DNA of 64,000 bases from positions 1-64,000 of the forward strand of contig CALJGV010000010.1 of NCBI GenBank assembly GCA_938075305.1, given 5' to 3'. The stretch's first letter is position 1, and every line of letters starts with the position of its first letter. The notes under the pieces were generated by a model. It searched no databases. It worked only from the letters and a program-made list of their open reading frames with translations, and had not been told where the DNA came from. The position numbers and the translations under genes are program-made. Positions 53,801 through 63,200 of the stretch are shown here, one piece after another. Source of the DNA: an uncultured bacterium (lineage in GTDB: Bacteria; Planctomycetota; UBA1135; GCA-002686595).

Positions 53801-54244
53801 GCCGTCCACCGGGACCTTGGCATCGAACCGCGACACATCTCGACCGTGCACGAGGCCCTCGCGAGGGTCGTGACGAAAGGCTTTGGGGCGAAGAGCGGGC
53901 TCACGCGCGCTGACCTCGGGTTCTCGCTCGCCGCCAAGACGGGGAGCGCGGACTATCGCCCGGGCTGGGTCCCGCCGAAAGATCAGCCCCGCGCCGAGCG
54001 CGCCCTCTTCAGGGAAGGGATGCGCAAGCACACCTGGATGGCGGGCTGGTTTCCCGTCGAGGCGCCGCGCTTTGTGATCACGGTGTATGTGCACGACACC
54101 AGCGCCACGGCGAGTCACTCGGCGGCCTACGTCGCGCGCAAGTTCCTCCGTACCCGGGCCGTGAGAGACCTCATGGGGCTGAACGAGGACGGAACCCTGG
54201 GTGCTCCCATGGAGGCCAACGCGCCTACGGGGGAAGGACGATGA
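50885..54244 (+). CDS. mrdA: penicillin-binding protein 2 (elongation transpeptidase) with very large insertion
   Basis: A class B PBP of 1119 residues; PBP2 usually has about 600-700. Seen: membrane helix (about 5-22), the pedestal start YRRGAILDRDGEVIV (about 44-58), and from about 652 the usual KSGYHEIQGLQDRVEG...GLDVTLTIDIDLQRAA that leads into the transpeptidase. Active-site motifs are intact: SxxK = SIVK (Ser789, Lys792), SxN = SCN (858-860), KTG = 1018-1020. Between about 70 and 650 lies ~450 residues of extra, mostly helical, charged sequence. PBP2 cross-links new glycan made by RodA. Start ATG 50885 overlaps the mreD stop; the end overlaps rodA. Confidence 0.92.
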   Translation: MLRRFLPLLALLALSVATLLARLWDIQVVQHDVWATEAANIVRSYGIEPYRRGAILDRDGEVIVRDEKRYVLEFIWRDFRRGHPLGQLAMLRSLALARPVGLDEARRSPVRAARGYTLLSPDDLERFSLGGELDADVDYVPPMAAETEGGRREGARVARRRSRAGDMRFYIQRLLELSPREVKEIGELVEEEDCGDLSFVQLAGLVKDESTQDILRRVERDVRTRDEQLTRLAQLVQWEAPGEAAPGVPLEGTRGRASMDDGDRLVELIEARRRAVDDETADALFRIALGFSPVRLNERNLAALDLTWLRSALDWDRTRLEEWRRSRGTAFVNSTRAGFVIARSKPLLDGVRDAAGQQAGDRFISALAHSFRSDPDGWEGRNPMPEDWREVDEFAVLDELAGRLDGAPLDSDEVQRGIFSFQGETSRRRGVQNEPLLLELLGDVLATAPVGTSVADRARELVALAQNSRGEWQLEDALLVEHILATMHEKMQRRIGAVLAQSAGGDLSPGSVEIAVPWIERALETRRYVVRDRGARPKKVGEDPSIDLVLLVTRYRDEFAGFRARAQTQRIAVETSPGSEQPLASKLIGKVRSPFLVDVLQQRAKAERLIDLQRKRRLPKEDASEILALVDATRRPGEAVGGSGLEAWLDRELSGKSGYHEIQGLQDRVEGNRTPIYRGAQDGLDVTLTIDIDLQRAAESVLLQPGPFPPEDLVSDNKVDVRWEASPVGAIVLTTVDGEILAAASVPLEASDAPESGSEAAGWLSLTDGESLKSTDRTLSRPKAQPPGSIVKPLLAAYALEHLGLDPADSLAPCTRREDLVRPGTLPKRDAWAGFGQVNCASSFGHGEVDLQKALEVSCNVYFAALGEWVFNPGAMRDAYHAFGFGEPTGVRYDDDGTRSGLVDSYRMNSRGPLAEGASTDLINEVVRQFLGNGLAHVDVNVVQVARAYAALATGALPEMRLVRSIGGQRVRAVHRDLGIEPRHISTVHEALARVVTKGFGAKSGLTRADLGFSLAAKTGSADYRPGWVPPKDQPRAERALFREGMRKHTWMAGWFPVEAPRFVITVYVHDTSATASHSAAYVARKFLRTRAVRDLMGLNEDGTLGAPMEANAPTGEGR

Positions 54245-55425
54245 TCGACGCCCTGCGCAGCTCACTTGGGCGCATCGTCTCCACGGGGCACGTACGCTGG
54301 TCGGAGTTCGCCTGGCCGGTGCTGCTGCTGGCGGCGGGCCTCCTGGCGGCGGGGATGACGTTCGTCGCGGTGATGGCGGACTCGGCGAGCAACCCCGAGC
54401 TCGGCGGCGTGGACTACGAGGGGCACCGCCAGAAGATCCTCGTGGCCCTGCCGGTGTTCTTCGCCGGGCTGTTCCTGCGGCCGAGCTGGCTCAAGCGGAA
54501 CGCCGCGCTGATCTACTCGGGCTGCCTCGTGCTGCTGGCCCTGGTGCCCCTGATTGGTGACGAGCGCAACAACGCGCGGCGCTGGATCCAGCTGCCCAAG
54601 TTCGACCTCCAGCCGAGCGAGCTCGCCAAGATCGGGGTGATCCTCATGCTCGCCCGGGTGCTCCACGAGAATCCGCTCAGGACCGGGCGGGACTGGTTGA
54701 AGCCCATGCTCGTGACGGCGGTGCCCATGCTGCTCGTCGCGGCCCAGCCCGACCTCGGGACGGCCCTGACCATGGTCCCGGTGCTGGGGGGGCTCTTGTA
54801 CCTCGCGGGCGGGAGCGGACGCGCCCTCGGGGTGCTCGGCCTCACGGCGGTGGCGGCCGGCTTCGGCATCTGGCAGAGCGGCTTCGTGCAGTCGTACCAG
54901 CTGGAGCGGATCGAGACCTGGGTCGAGTCCTTCGATGATCGCGAGCTGATCGAGTCACGCAATGGCCTCGGCTTCCACACGTACCACGCGCGGACCTTCA
55001 CCGGAAACGGGGGGCTCTACGGACGCGGACTGGGAGAGGGGGTCGCCAACGAAACCGGGCTCCTGCCCGAGCGCGACTCCGACTCGATCATCGCCGTGAT
55101 CGGCGAGGAGTGGGGCTTCGCGGGCACGGCCATGGTGATCTGCCTCTACGGCCTGATGGTGGGGCTGCTGATGTTCCACGCGGCGGGGCTTCGGGACCGC
55201 TTCTCTCGTCTCGTGGTGGGGGGCGTGGCGATCTACTTCGCCGCACACCTGTTCATCAACGTCTCCGTCAACCTCGGCCTTCTGCCGATGACCGGCCTGA
55301 CGCTGCCGCTCTTCTCCACCGGGGGCTCGTCGCTGCTGGCGACGTTCCTCGCCCTGGGGCTGGCCCTAGGGCTCTCGTCCCACCACGAGCGGAGCCTCGG
55401 GGGCGACGCCTTCCGTCGGTACTGA
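54241..55425 (+). CDS. rodA: RodA, SEDS-family peptidoglycan glycosyltransferase
   Basis: RodA polymerises lipid II into glycan strands together with PBP2. The 394-residue protein has about ten membrane helices and the SEDS landmarks NARRWIQLPKFDLQPSELAKIG, AAQPDLGTALT, LLPERDSDSIIAVIGEEWGFAG and GLLPMTGLTLPLFSTGGSSLL. These are near-canonical. It starts at the ATGA overlap with the PBP2 gene and is the last gene of the cluster, before a convergent ATPase gene. Confidence 0.97.
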   Translation: MIDALRSSLGRIVSTGHVRWSEFAWPVLLLAAGLLAAGMTFVAVMADSASNPELGGVDYEGHRQKILVALPVFFAGLFLRPSWLKRNAALIYSGCLVLLALVPLIGDERNNARRWIQLPKFDLQPSELAKIGVILMLARVLHENPLRTGRDWLKPMLVTAVPMLLVAAQPDLGTALTMVPVLGGLLYLAGGSGRALGVLGLTAVAAGFGIWQSGFVQSYQLERIETWVESFDDRELIESRNGLGFHTYHARTFTGNGGLYGRGLGEGVANETGLLPERDSDSIIAVIGEEWGFAGTAMVICLYGLMVGLLMFHAAGLRDRFSRLVVGGVAIYFAAHLFINVSVNLGLLPMTGLTLPLFSTGGSSLLATFLALGLALGLSSHHERSLGGDAFRRY

Positions 55426-55491
55426 GCGCAGCCTCCCCTCGCCGGCGCGCCGGGACCCGCGGGAGCGGGGCGGCGCCGTGCGCGGCGGGGG

Positions 55492-58400
55492 TCAGGAGAG
55501 GAGGAACTGCAGGTCGTCGGAGTCCAGGTCCGAGAGCGACGACGCGGCGCCGCCGAGGACCACCGACGACAGGTCGCGCTTCTTCTCCTGGAGCTCGAGG
55601 ACCCGGTCCTCGATGGTGTCGCTGGCGATCATCCGGTAGACGTGCACGGGGTGCTCGCGGCCGATTCGGTGGGCGCGGTCGATGGCCTGGGCCTCGACGG
55701 CGGGGTTCCACCAGGGATCCAGCAGGAAGACGTAGTCCGCCGCCGTGAGGTTGAGGCCCGTCCCGCCCGCCTTGAGGCTGACGAGGAACAAGGGCACCTC
55801 GGGGTCGTTCTGGAAGGCGTTGACCTCGGCCTCGCGCTTGCGGGTGCTGCCGTCCAGGTAGGAGTAGCGCAGCCCCTTGGCGTCGAGCGCGGCTCGGACG
55901 ATCCCCAGGAACCCGGTGAACTGCGAGAAGATGAGGGCCTTGTGACCCTGGTCCACCAGCTCCTCCACGAGGGGGAGCAGCACGTCCAGCTTGGCCGAGG
56001 ACTCTCCCTGGCGTGTCGGGTCGATGAGGCCAGGGTGGCAGGAGGTCTGCCGAAGGCGGAGGAGGGCCTTGAGGACCTCGACGCCGCCCCTCGAGCCCGC
56101 AGCCGCGAAGCTCGAGCGGTAGTGCTGGCGGATCTCGTCGTAGTCCTGGCGCTGCTTGCCGTCGAGGGTGCACTCCAGGACCTGTTCGGTCTTGGGCGGC
56201 AGGTCGTCGAGCACCTCGTCCTTGGTCCGGCGCAGGAGGAAGGGGCGCACGGCGCGCACGAGGATGTCCCTGGACTCGTCGTCGAGCCGTGCGGAACGCC
56301 CCTTCGCGCGCAGACGCTGGCCGAGACGTGTCCCTTCCAGGGTCCCGGGGTTGAGGAACTCCAGGAGCGAGCCCAGCTCGCCCAGGTGGTTCTCCACCGG
56401 GGTACCGGAGAGGGCCAGGCGTTGACGGGCCTTCAGGCTCCGCGCGGCGGCGGCCGTCTGGCTCGAGGCGTTCTTGATGGCCTGGGCCTCGTCGAGGACC
56501 ACCAGGTCGAAGTCGATCTGCGCGAGCTCGGCCTGGTCACGGCGCAGGGTGCCGTAGGTCGTGAGGAGGATGTCCGGCGACTCGGCGCTGTCCAGCGCAT
56601 CCAGGCGGTTGGCGCCCGTGTAGTTCACCACGCCGAGGTCGGGAGAGAAGCGCTTGGCCTCGGCGCGCCAGTTGAAGATGACGGAGCGCGGCGCGATCAC
56701 GAGGGAGGGCCGGCGCTCCTCAGTGCTCCGGGCTCGGTGCAGGAGGTAGGCGAGGATCTGGACCGTCTTGCCGAGCCCCATGTCGTCCGCCAGGCAGCCG
56801 CCCAGCCCCAGGTCGCTGAGCTGCTTCAGCCAGCCCAGCCCCTCGCGCTGGTAGGGGCGTAGCTCCCCGACGAAGGTCTCGGGCTCGCCCATGGGGACGG
56901 GGGAGGAGGCCTCGCTCAGAAGGGAGCGCAGGTCGGCGAATGGCTTGTCCATCTCCACCGCTTCCAGGGAGGCCTGGCGCTCGAGCAGCGCCGAGAGGAC
57001 CCAGCCCTGCTCCTTGCTGAAGCGGACCTTGCCGTCCTCGGCCTGGCCCACCTCGAGGAGCTTCCAGCGGGAGGCCCAGTCCTTGGGGAGCAGGCCGCGG
57101 GAGCCGTCGGGGAGCGTGACGAACTTGGCGCCGCGCTCCGCCGCCGCGAGGAGCGCGGGGAACGGGACCTCCTGACCCTCGAAGGACACGTGCCCGTCCA
57201 GATCGAACCAGTCGATCCCTGACTGAACCGAGGCCGCCGAGCCGGTGCTGGAGCGCACGCTCTTGCCGTCCGCCTCCACGTCCCACCCCTCCGAGAGCAG
57301 GCGGGCGATCATGAACTCGATGTCCTTGGCCGGGACCCGCGCGGTGGCGATCTCCTCCTCGGGGTCGAGCTTGCGGCTACCGCCGGCTTCCAGGAAGGTG
57401 CGCAGGGCGGCTCGCTCCCCCTCGAGGTCACGGGAGAAGACCTGGCCCGTCTCGTCCTCGAGGGACCAGCCGTAGGTGTCGGCGGCCACCTTCCGGGAGC
57501 CATAGACGAAGGTGATGTCAGCCTCCAGCATCTTCGAGCTCCCCTCCTCCTCGTCGGGCAGGCGCACCACCAGGAGCGGCGTCACCTTGGGGCCCGTCTG
57601 GATGGAGCCTGGAGCCATGACCTGGTTCCCGAGCTGGGCGAGGGCGCGTCGCAGCCTGGACTCTCCGCCCGCGGGGGTCTTGAGCTCGCCGCGCTGACGC
57701 AGCACCGCGGTCACCGGCGCTGCGGCGGGGGGGTCGAGCCTGGAGAGGGCGCCGTTGATGATCACGTGGCCGTCGGCGGAGACCATGGAGACCTCCGAGA
57801 GGTCGAGGTGCTCGTCGCCGCGGTCGAGGTGCCCTGTGAGGATCAGGGGCTCGTCCTCGCCGCCGTCGCGGCCGAGGGAGAGGCGCACTTTCCAGGGGTG
57901 GTCCAGCTCGTTGCGCAGGGGCGCGGGGAGGCTGCTCCCCTCTGACTCCTCGGAGCTGGAGCGGGCCACGAACAGACGCTCGGTGTCCACGAGGACCCGC
58001 ATGGCGGCCTCGGTCCCTGGCCCGCCGAGGTGCCAGCTCTCCGGCGGGGCCTCGTAGCCAGTCACGGCTCGCCCGCGGCCGCCGGGGCCGTCCAGCAGCG
58101 CCACGATCTCGATGTCCTCGCTGCGGGACATGCGCACGTCGTCCCAGTCCTTGCGGCCGACCTCGAGGGCGGCGCCCCAGGACCCGTCCGCCCGGCGGCG
58201 CCGCCGGCGGATGGAGATCGAGAAGCCGGCTGTCGCCCCGGGGGAGGGGATGTACAGGGCGTATTCGATGCGCAGGAAGGCCTCGCGCTCCAGGGCCTCC
58301 CAGGGGCTGGCTCCCTCCTCGACCCCTGCGGCCTCGACCACCGCGTCCAGGAAGTCCCGTCGCTCCCGGTCGTCCTTGCGGACCTCGGTCCGCTCGGCCC

Positions 58401-58833
58401 GCCAGCCGCCCAGCCCCATCTGACGCGCGGCGACCACCAGCGCCGCCCACACGTGCCGGCACCCGCCCTCGATGGCGAAGCGGTCGCAAGTGCACTCGGC
58501 GTCCACGAGGCCGCCGCGGCCCACCCGGACGAGGTAGGGCTCGTCCCGGTCCGTGACGGTCACCGAGAATCCGCGGGTCTCCAGCTGGATCTCGCCCACG
58601 AGGTCACGTCTGGCGAGCCCCTCGCCCCGGCCGCGCTCCACGCCCTTGAGGCCACGGAGCATGGCCTGGCGAGTGTCCTGCACGATGGCCCGCAGCTCAT
58701 CGCCCAGGTCCAGGCTCTCCACGACCTCCGCCAGGGAGCCTTCGCTGCCCTGGGCCTCGCCGTTCGCCACTTCGGGGGCGGGGGCTGAGTCCGGATCGGG
58801 GTTCACGGTGGCGTCGCCGGGGTCGCTGTTCAT
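55492..58833 (-). CDS. SWIM zinc-finger SNF2-type ATPase (copy A)
   Basis: A 1113-residue Swi2/Snf2 ATPase. A SWIM-type zinc site (CxCx(8)CxH: CTCDRFAIEGGCRH) lies at about 112-126. The middle ~500 residues are a bacterial SNF2-associated beta-rich region. The ATPase core starts near 660: DDMGLGKT (motif I, ~685), VVLDEAQAIKN (motif II), SGTPVENHLGEL (motif III), FSQFTGFLGI, and DPWWNPAVEAQAIDRAHRIGR (motif VI). Such proteins move along DNA and remodel RNA polymerase or nucleoprotein; the cellular role of this bacterial subfamily is little studied. A permease gene separates it from paralogue B. The ending LSDLDSDDLQFLL resembles LSDLGPEDLEFLL of copy B. Confidence 0.93.
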   Translation of the reverse strand: MNSDPGDATVNPDPDSAPAPEVANGEAQGSEGSLAEVVESLDLGDELRAIVQDTRQAMLRGLKGVERGRGEGLARRDLVGEIQLETRGFSVTVTDRDEPYLVRVGRGGLVDAECTCDRFAIEGGCRHVWAALVVAARQMGLGGWRAERTEVRKDDRERRDFLDAVVEAAGVEEGASPWEALEREAFLRIEYALYIPSPGATAGFSISIRRRRRRADGSWGAALEVGRKDWDDVRMSRSEDIEIVALLDGPGGRGRAVTGYEAPPESWHLGGPGTEAAMRVLVDTERLFVARSSSEESEGSSLPAPLRNELDHPWKVRLSLGRDGGEDEPLILTGHLDRGDEHLDLSEVSMVSADGHVIINGALSRLDPPAAAPVTAVLRQRGELKTPAGGESRLRRALAQLGNQVMAPGSIQTGPKVTPLLVVRLPDEEEGSSKMLEADITFVYGSRKVAADTYGWSLEDETGQVFSRDLEGERAALRTFLEAGGSRKLDPEEEIATARVPAKDIEFMIARLLSEGWDVEADGKSVRSSTGSAASVQSGIDWFDLDGHVSFEGQEVPFPALLAAAERGAKFVTLPDGSRGLLPKDWASRWKLLEVGQAEDGKVRFSKEQGWVLSALLERQASLEAVEMDKPFADLRSLLSEASSPVPMGEPETFVGELRPYQREGLGWLKQLSDLGLGGCLADDMGLGKTVQILAYLLHRARSTEERRPSLVIAPRSVIFNWRAEAKRFSPDLGVVNYTGANRLDALDSAESPDILLTTYGTLRRDQAELAQIDFDLVVLDEAQAIKNASSQTAAAARSLKARQRLALSGTPVENHLGELGSLLEFLNPGTLEGTRLGQRLRAKGRSARLDDESRDILVRAVRPFLLRRTKDEVLDDLPPKTEQVLECTLDGKQRQDYDEIRQHYRSSFAAAGSRGGVEVLKALLRLRQTSCHPGLIDPTRQGESSAKLDVLLPLVEELVDQGHKALIFSQFTGFLGIVRAALDAKGLRYSYLDGSTRKREAEVNAFQNDPEVPLFLVSLKAGGTGLNLTAADYVFLLDPWWNPAVEAQAIDRAHRIGREHPVHVYRMIASDTIEDRVLELQEKKRDLSSVVLGGAASSLSDLDSDDLQFLLS

Positions 58834-58946
58834 GGGTCTTCAGGCCTCGCTGAGGCCGGCCCCACATTCTGGACGCTTCGCTATCGCCGAACCATCAAGT
58901 TCCCGCTGGAACCAAAGAGCAAATTGGTCCGGGACCCCGCGTCATC

Positions 58947-60284
58947 TCAGCGCGGCTCGGGCTTCCACAGCGCGTGCACGCACCAGCCTATCGCGAGGAC
59001 TCCCACCCCGAGCATGGTGACCTGCGGCCTCGTCACCACGAGGTTACCCACGACAATGGCGGCGGCGAGGGCCGCATAGGTCGCGGGGAAGAGAGGGAAC
59101 CACAGGCTGCGGAACGGACGGTCCGGGCCGAGCCTCTTGGCGAGGGTAATGAGCGCGAGGCCGGCGAGGCCGTGGAAGATCCACTCGGCGAAGACCACCG
59201 CGCCGGTGAGGGTGTCCACGTGGTCCGCGTCGTAGGCGCTCCACGCGAGGTAGAGGAGCACCAGCACGCACTGGGTCACCAGGGCCACGACCGGAGCGCC
59301 GGTGCGGGGGTGCATCCGGCCGAAGGCGCGCAGGAACAGGCCCTCCCGGGCCATGGCCACGTAGATCCCGGGCGTGGTGATGAGGGTCGCCACCAGGAAT
59401 CCCAGGGCCGAGATGGCCATTGCGGCGGTGATGAAGGTCGCGCCGAGGTTGGGGCCGAGGGTGAGCTCCGCCATGCGGTTGGCCATTCCCTGGTCCCCCT
59501 GGGCGGCCATGCCGCCGATGCCGAGGACTCGCAGGTAGGCGAGGTTGACGAGGAGGTAGATCACCGCCACCCCCGCGACGCCCATGACGATGGCCCGCGG
59601 CAGGTTCCGCTCCGGGTCCTCCACCGCCGGGGCGATGTAGCTGATCAGCTGCCAGCCGCCGTAGGAGAACAGGACGCTGAGCGAGGCCCCGAGCATGCCG
59701 TCCACCAGTCCGTCGGAGGTGCGGTCCGCTGCGGCCACGACGACCGCCTCGGCGGGCTCCGCGAAGAGGGCCAGCCCGAACACGATGAAGGTGCCCACCG
59801 CCGCGACCTTCAGCAGCATGCAGAGGTTCTGGAAGAGGGCCCCGCTCTTGAGGCCCGCGAGGCCGATCCCGGTGACGAGCAGCACGATGCCGGCGGCGAC
59901 GGCGAGATCCCCGGAGGACCCCAGCCCCGCGAGCTCGGCGACCTGCGCCGAGAAGAAGCGGGCCACCAGGGCGCAGGCGCCGGTGGAGACCACCAGCAGG
60001 ACCACCCAGGCGAACAGGAACGACGTCTGCGCGCCGAAGGCCTCGCGCAGGAAGACATACCAACCCCCGGTGCGAGGGTAGGCCGCTGACAGCTCCGCGA
60101 ACGTCATGGCCCCCGAGAGCGCGGCCAGGGCGCCGAGGCCCCACATGGCCAGGTAGGCCCCGGGCTCGGTGACCTCCCGGGCGATCTCGGGGGGGGTGAA
60201 GAAGATCCCGATGCCGAGGATCCCGCCCATCACCAGCATGGTGGCGTCGAAGAGGCTGAGCTTGCGGGTCGTGGCGTCCGTCAT
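58947..60284 (-). CDS. APC-superfamily amino-acid permease
   Basis: A 445-residue integral membrane transporter with about twelve helices. The TM1 unwound region reads MLVMGGILGIGIFFTPPEIA (GxGIF pattern), followed by MTFAELSAAYPRTGGWYVFLREAFG, both characteristic of APC/LAT-type amino-acid transporters. The substrate cannot be told from sequence. It begins four bases after the stop of SNF2 copy B, so it is probably co-transcribed with it. 113 bases separate its end from copy A. Confidence 0.93.
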   Translation of the reverse strand: MTDATTRKLSLFDATMLVMGGILGIGIFFTPPEIAREVTEPGAYLAMWGLGALAALSGAMTFAELSAAYPRTGGWYVFLREAFGAQTSFLFAWVVLLVVSTGACALVARFFSAQVAELAGLGSSGDLAVAAGIVLLVTGIGLAGLKSGALFQNLCMLLKVAAVGTFIVFGLALFAEPAEAVVVAAADRTSDGLVDGMLGASLSVLFSYGGWQLISYIAPAVEDPERNLPRAIVMGVAGVAVIYLLVNLAYLRVLGIGGMAAQGDQGMANRMAELTLGPNLGATFITAAMAISALGFLVATLITTPGIYVAMAREGLFLRAFGRMHPRTGAPVVALVTQCVLVLLYLAWSAYDADHVDTLTGAVVFAEWIFHGLAGLALITLAKRLGPDRPFRSLWFPLFPATYAALAAAIVVGNLVVTRPQVTMLGVGVLAIGWCVHALWKPEPR

Positions 60285-60288
60285 GGCA

Positions 60289-63200
60289 TCAGGTGAGCAG
60301 GAACTCGAGATCCTCGGGGCCGAGGTCGGAGAGGGTGGTCGCGGCGCCCTCGAGGGCGGTCCTGGCGAGGTCGGACTTGCGGTCCTGGAGCTCGACCACC
60401 CGGGCCTCGACTGTGCCCTTGGTGAGGACGCGATAGACGTGAACCGGGCGAGTACGGCCGATGCGGTGGGCGCGGTCCACGGCCTGGGCCTCGGCCGCGG
60501 GGTTCCACCACGGGTCCATAAGGAACACGTAGTCCGCGGCGGTCAGGTTGAGGCCAGCGCCGCCGGCTTTGAGGCTGATCAGGAACACGCAGCCCTCGGG
60601 CGCGATCTGGAACCGCTCCACCACCGCGCCGCGGTTGCGCGTGGCGCCCTCGAGCACGTGGTAGGGGATACGCGCCGTCTCGAGCCGGGTGCGGATCAAC
60701 CCCAGCAGTCGGGTGAAGGAGGAGAAGACGATGGCCTTGCGGCCGCTCGCGACGAGCTCCTCTAGCATCGGTAGGACGAGGTCGAGCTTGCCCGACCCCT
60801 CGGCGAGCAGGGAGGGGTCCACGAGGCCGGGGTGGCAGGCTGCCTGGCGGAGCCGGGTGAGGGCCGAGAGCACGTGCATCTCCACCTCTCCCGGGTTCTC
60901 GAGGCGCTCCTTGCGCCGCTGGCCCTTGCTCTTGGAGAGCTCCGTGCGGAAGTACCGGGAGAGGTCCTCGTAGGTGGTTCGCTGGGCGTCGCCCATGGGC
61001 GCGCTGAGCACCTGCTCCACCTTCGGCGGGAGGTCGGGGAGCACCGCGTCCTTGGTCCGGCGGAAGAGGAAGGGGCGCAGGGCTCGGGCCAGGAGATCTC
61101 GGCCCTCCTCGGGGAGGGCGTGGCGTCCGCGGGGGGCGCCGAGGCTCGCGAAGGCGGCGTGGGCCCCGAGCATGCCGGGGTTGAGGAACTCCAGCTGGGA
61201 CCAAAGGTCACCGAGGTGGTTCTCCATGGGCGTGCCGGAGAGGGCGAGGCGGCGGCGGGCTCGCAGGGCCCGGGCGGCGAGGGCGGTCTGGCTCCTCCGG
61301 GAGCGGATGGCCTGGGCCTCGTCGAGGACCAGCACGTCCAGCTCGGTCTCCTCGAGCTGCGCCGCGTCCCGCCGCAGGGTCCCGTAGGTGGTGACGAGCA
61401 GGGAGCCGGGCGGCGCCTGTTCGAGTCGCAACCAGCGGTCGGGCCCCGTGAAGTCCAGGGTCGAGAGCGTTGGGGCGAACCGCGCCGCCTCGTGGAGCCA
61501 GTTGAAGACCAGGGAGCGCGGCGCGACCACCGCCGAGTGGCGGCCCCCGTGGACCGGGGCGCGGCTCAGGAGATACGCGAGGACCTGCACGGTCTTGCCG
61601 AGCCCCATCTCATCGGCGAGGCACCCCGACAGCCCGACGCGGTCGAGGGACTGCATCCACCCGAGTCCCTCCCGCTGGTAGGGGCGCAGCTCGCCGCGGA
61701 ACCCTGCGGGGGGGTCGACGGCCTCCGGCGCGCCGAGGGTCCCCAGCTGCTCGCGGAGCCGGGCGAAGGGCTCGTCCACCTCGGCGGCGCGCTGCTCTGC
61801 GAGGGCGGCCACCGCCCAGGCCTGAGAGCTGTCGAAGCGCAGGCCCCCCTCGATCTCCTCGCCCAGCGCGGCGAGCTTCCAGCGTTCGAGCCAATGCTCC
61901 GGGAGCAGCCCGCGGGACCCGTCGCCGAGCTCCACGAAGCCGCGCTCGTTGCGAGCCGCGTCGAGGGCGACGGGGAAGGGAACCTCTTCGTCCCCGAAGG
62001 ACACGCCGCCCACCAGGTCGAACCAGTCCACCCCCGAGCGCACCGAGAGGCTGACCGACCCCATGCCGCGCACCAGTTGATCGCGGGCGGTGACCTGCCA
62101 GCCCTCGTCGACGAGGGTGCCCACCATGCCGAGGAAGCGTCCGCCGGGGACCGCTGCTGCGGCTCCTGTGCCGCCGCCGGCGGGGCGACCACCGAGGTCC
62201 CGGAAGCGGAGGATGGCGGCGGCCTCGAAGAGCGGCTGGCGGGGCACCGACCGCCCGTCGAGCCCGGGCACCACCTTGGTGCGGTCGTCAGGCCGGACAC
62301 GGGTCCCCGAGTAGTCGAAGGTCACCTCGCACTCCACGCGCGCTTCGCCCTCGGCCTCGAGGGGGGCTTCAGCACGCAGGCAGGGCACCGGGCGCGCTGG
62401 CTCGGCGATCTCCGCCAGGCGGGGGCCGACCAGGGTGACGGTCCCCGCGATGGCCGAGAGGCTGGGGGCCTCCTCGGCAGGGAGCTCGAGCGGCCCGCCC
62501 GAGAGCTCGATGACCACGGCCGTGGCCTCGCCCTGGGGGAGGAGCAGCAGCCGGCCCGACCCGCCGAGCACGCAGAGCCCGTCATGGGTGACCCGGGCGA
62601 CCTCCTCCGCGCGGATGCGCTCCGCGCCGTTCACCACCAGGCTCGCGTGGACGCGCCAGAGCGAGCGAGCCTCGTCCTCGGCCTCGAGCTCGAGGCCCAC
62701 CTCGCGGTCCAGCTCGAGGTGGAGTGGCCCGGGGGCGGCCCCTGCCTCGAGGGACACCAGCAGGGGCGCAGCCGCTTCGGCGGCGGCCAGGAGCGGCCGC
62801 GCCACCTCCCGGGTGACAGCGGCTACCGTCACGGCCCGGTGGGTCGGGTCCTTGCGCCAGCCGGCATCGCTGGCGCCGCTCGCGACGGCGGCGACCGCCG
62901 CATGGGCGGGGCCGAGGAGGGAGAGGTCCACGTCTCCCGCGTCGGCGCCGGAGAAGGGGATCGGCACCCAGTTCGCCTCCGGTCCACCTCGCCGGACCTG
63001 GCACTCCAGGCGAGCCCCCAGTCCCTCACGGCGATCCCCGAAGCGCAGCACGTAGCGGACCTCGAGGCTGGCTGGGTCAGGGGCGCGCCACGGGTCGAGG
63101 CGGCGTCCGCTGCCGGCCTCGATCCGTTGGGTCACACGCTCGAGGCGCGTGAGCCAACGGGGCGCTGAGCGGTCCTGGGGCTCGGGGGTGTTGGCTTCAT

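Noticed and set aside
55442..55453. Perfect palindrome CCGGCGCGCCGG between rodA and SNF2 copy A
   Set aside because: It has no loop and no T-run; chance is likely at this GC content.
60832..63168. Plus-strand open frame of 778 codons across SNF2 copy B
   Set aside because: It is antisense to the conserved helicase motifs and low in complexity; typical of GC-rich genes.
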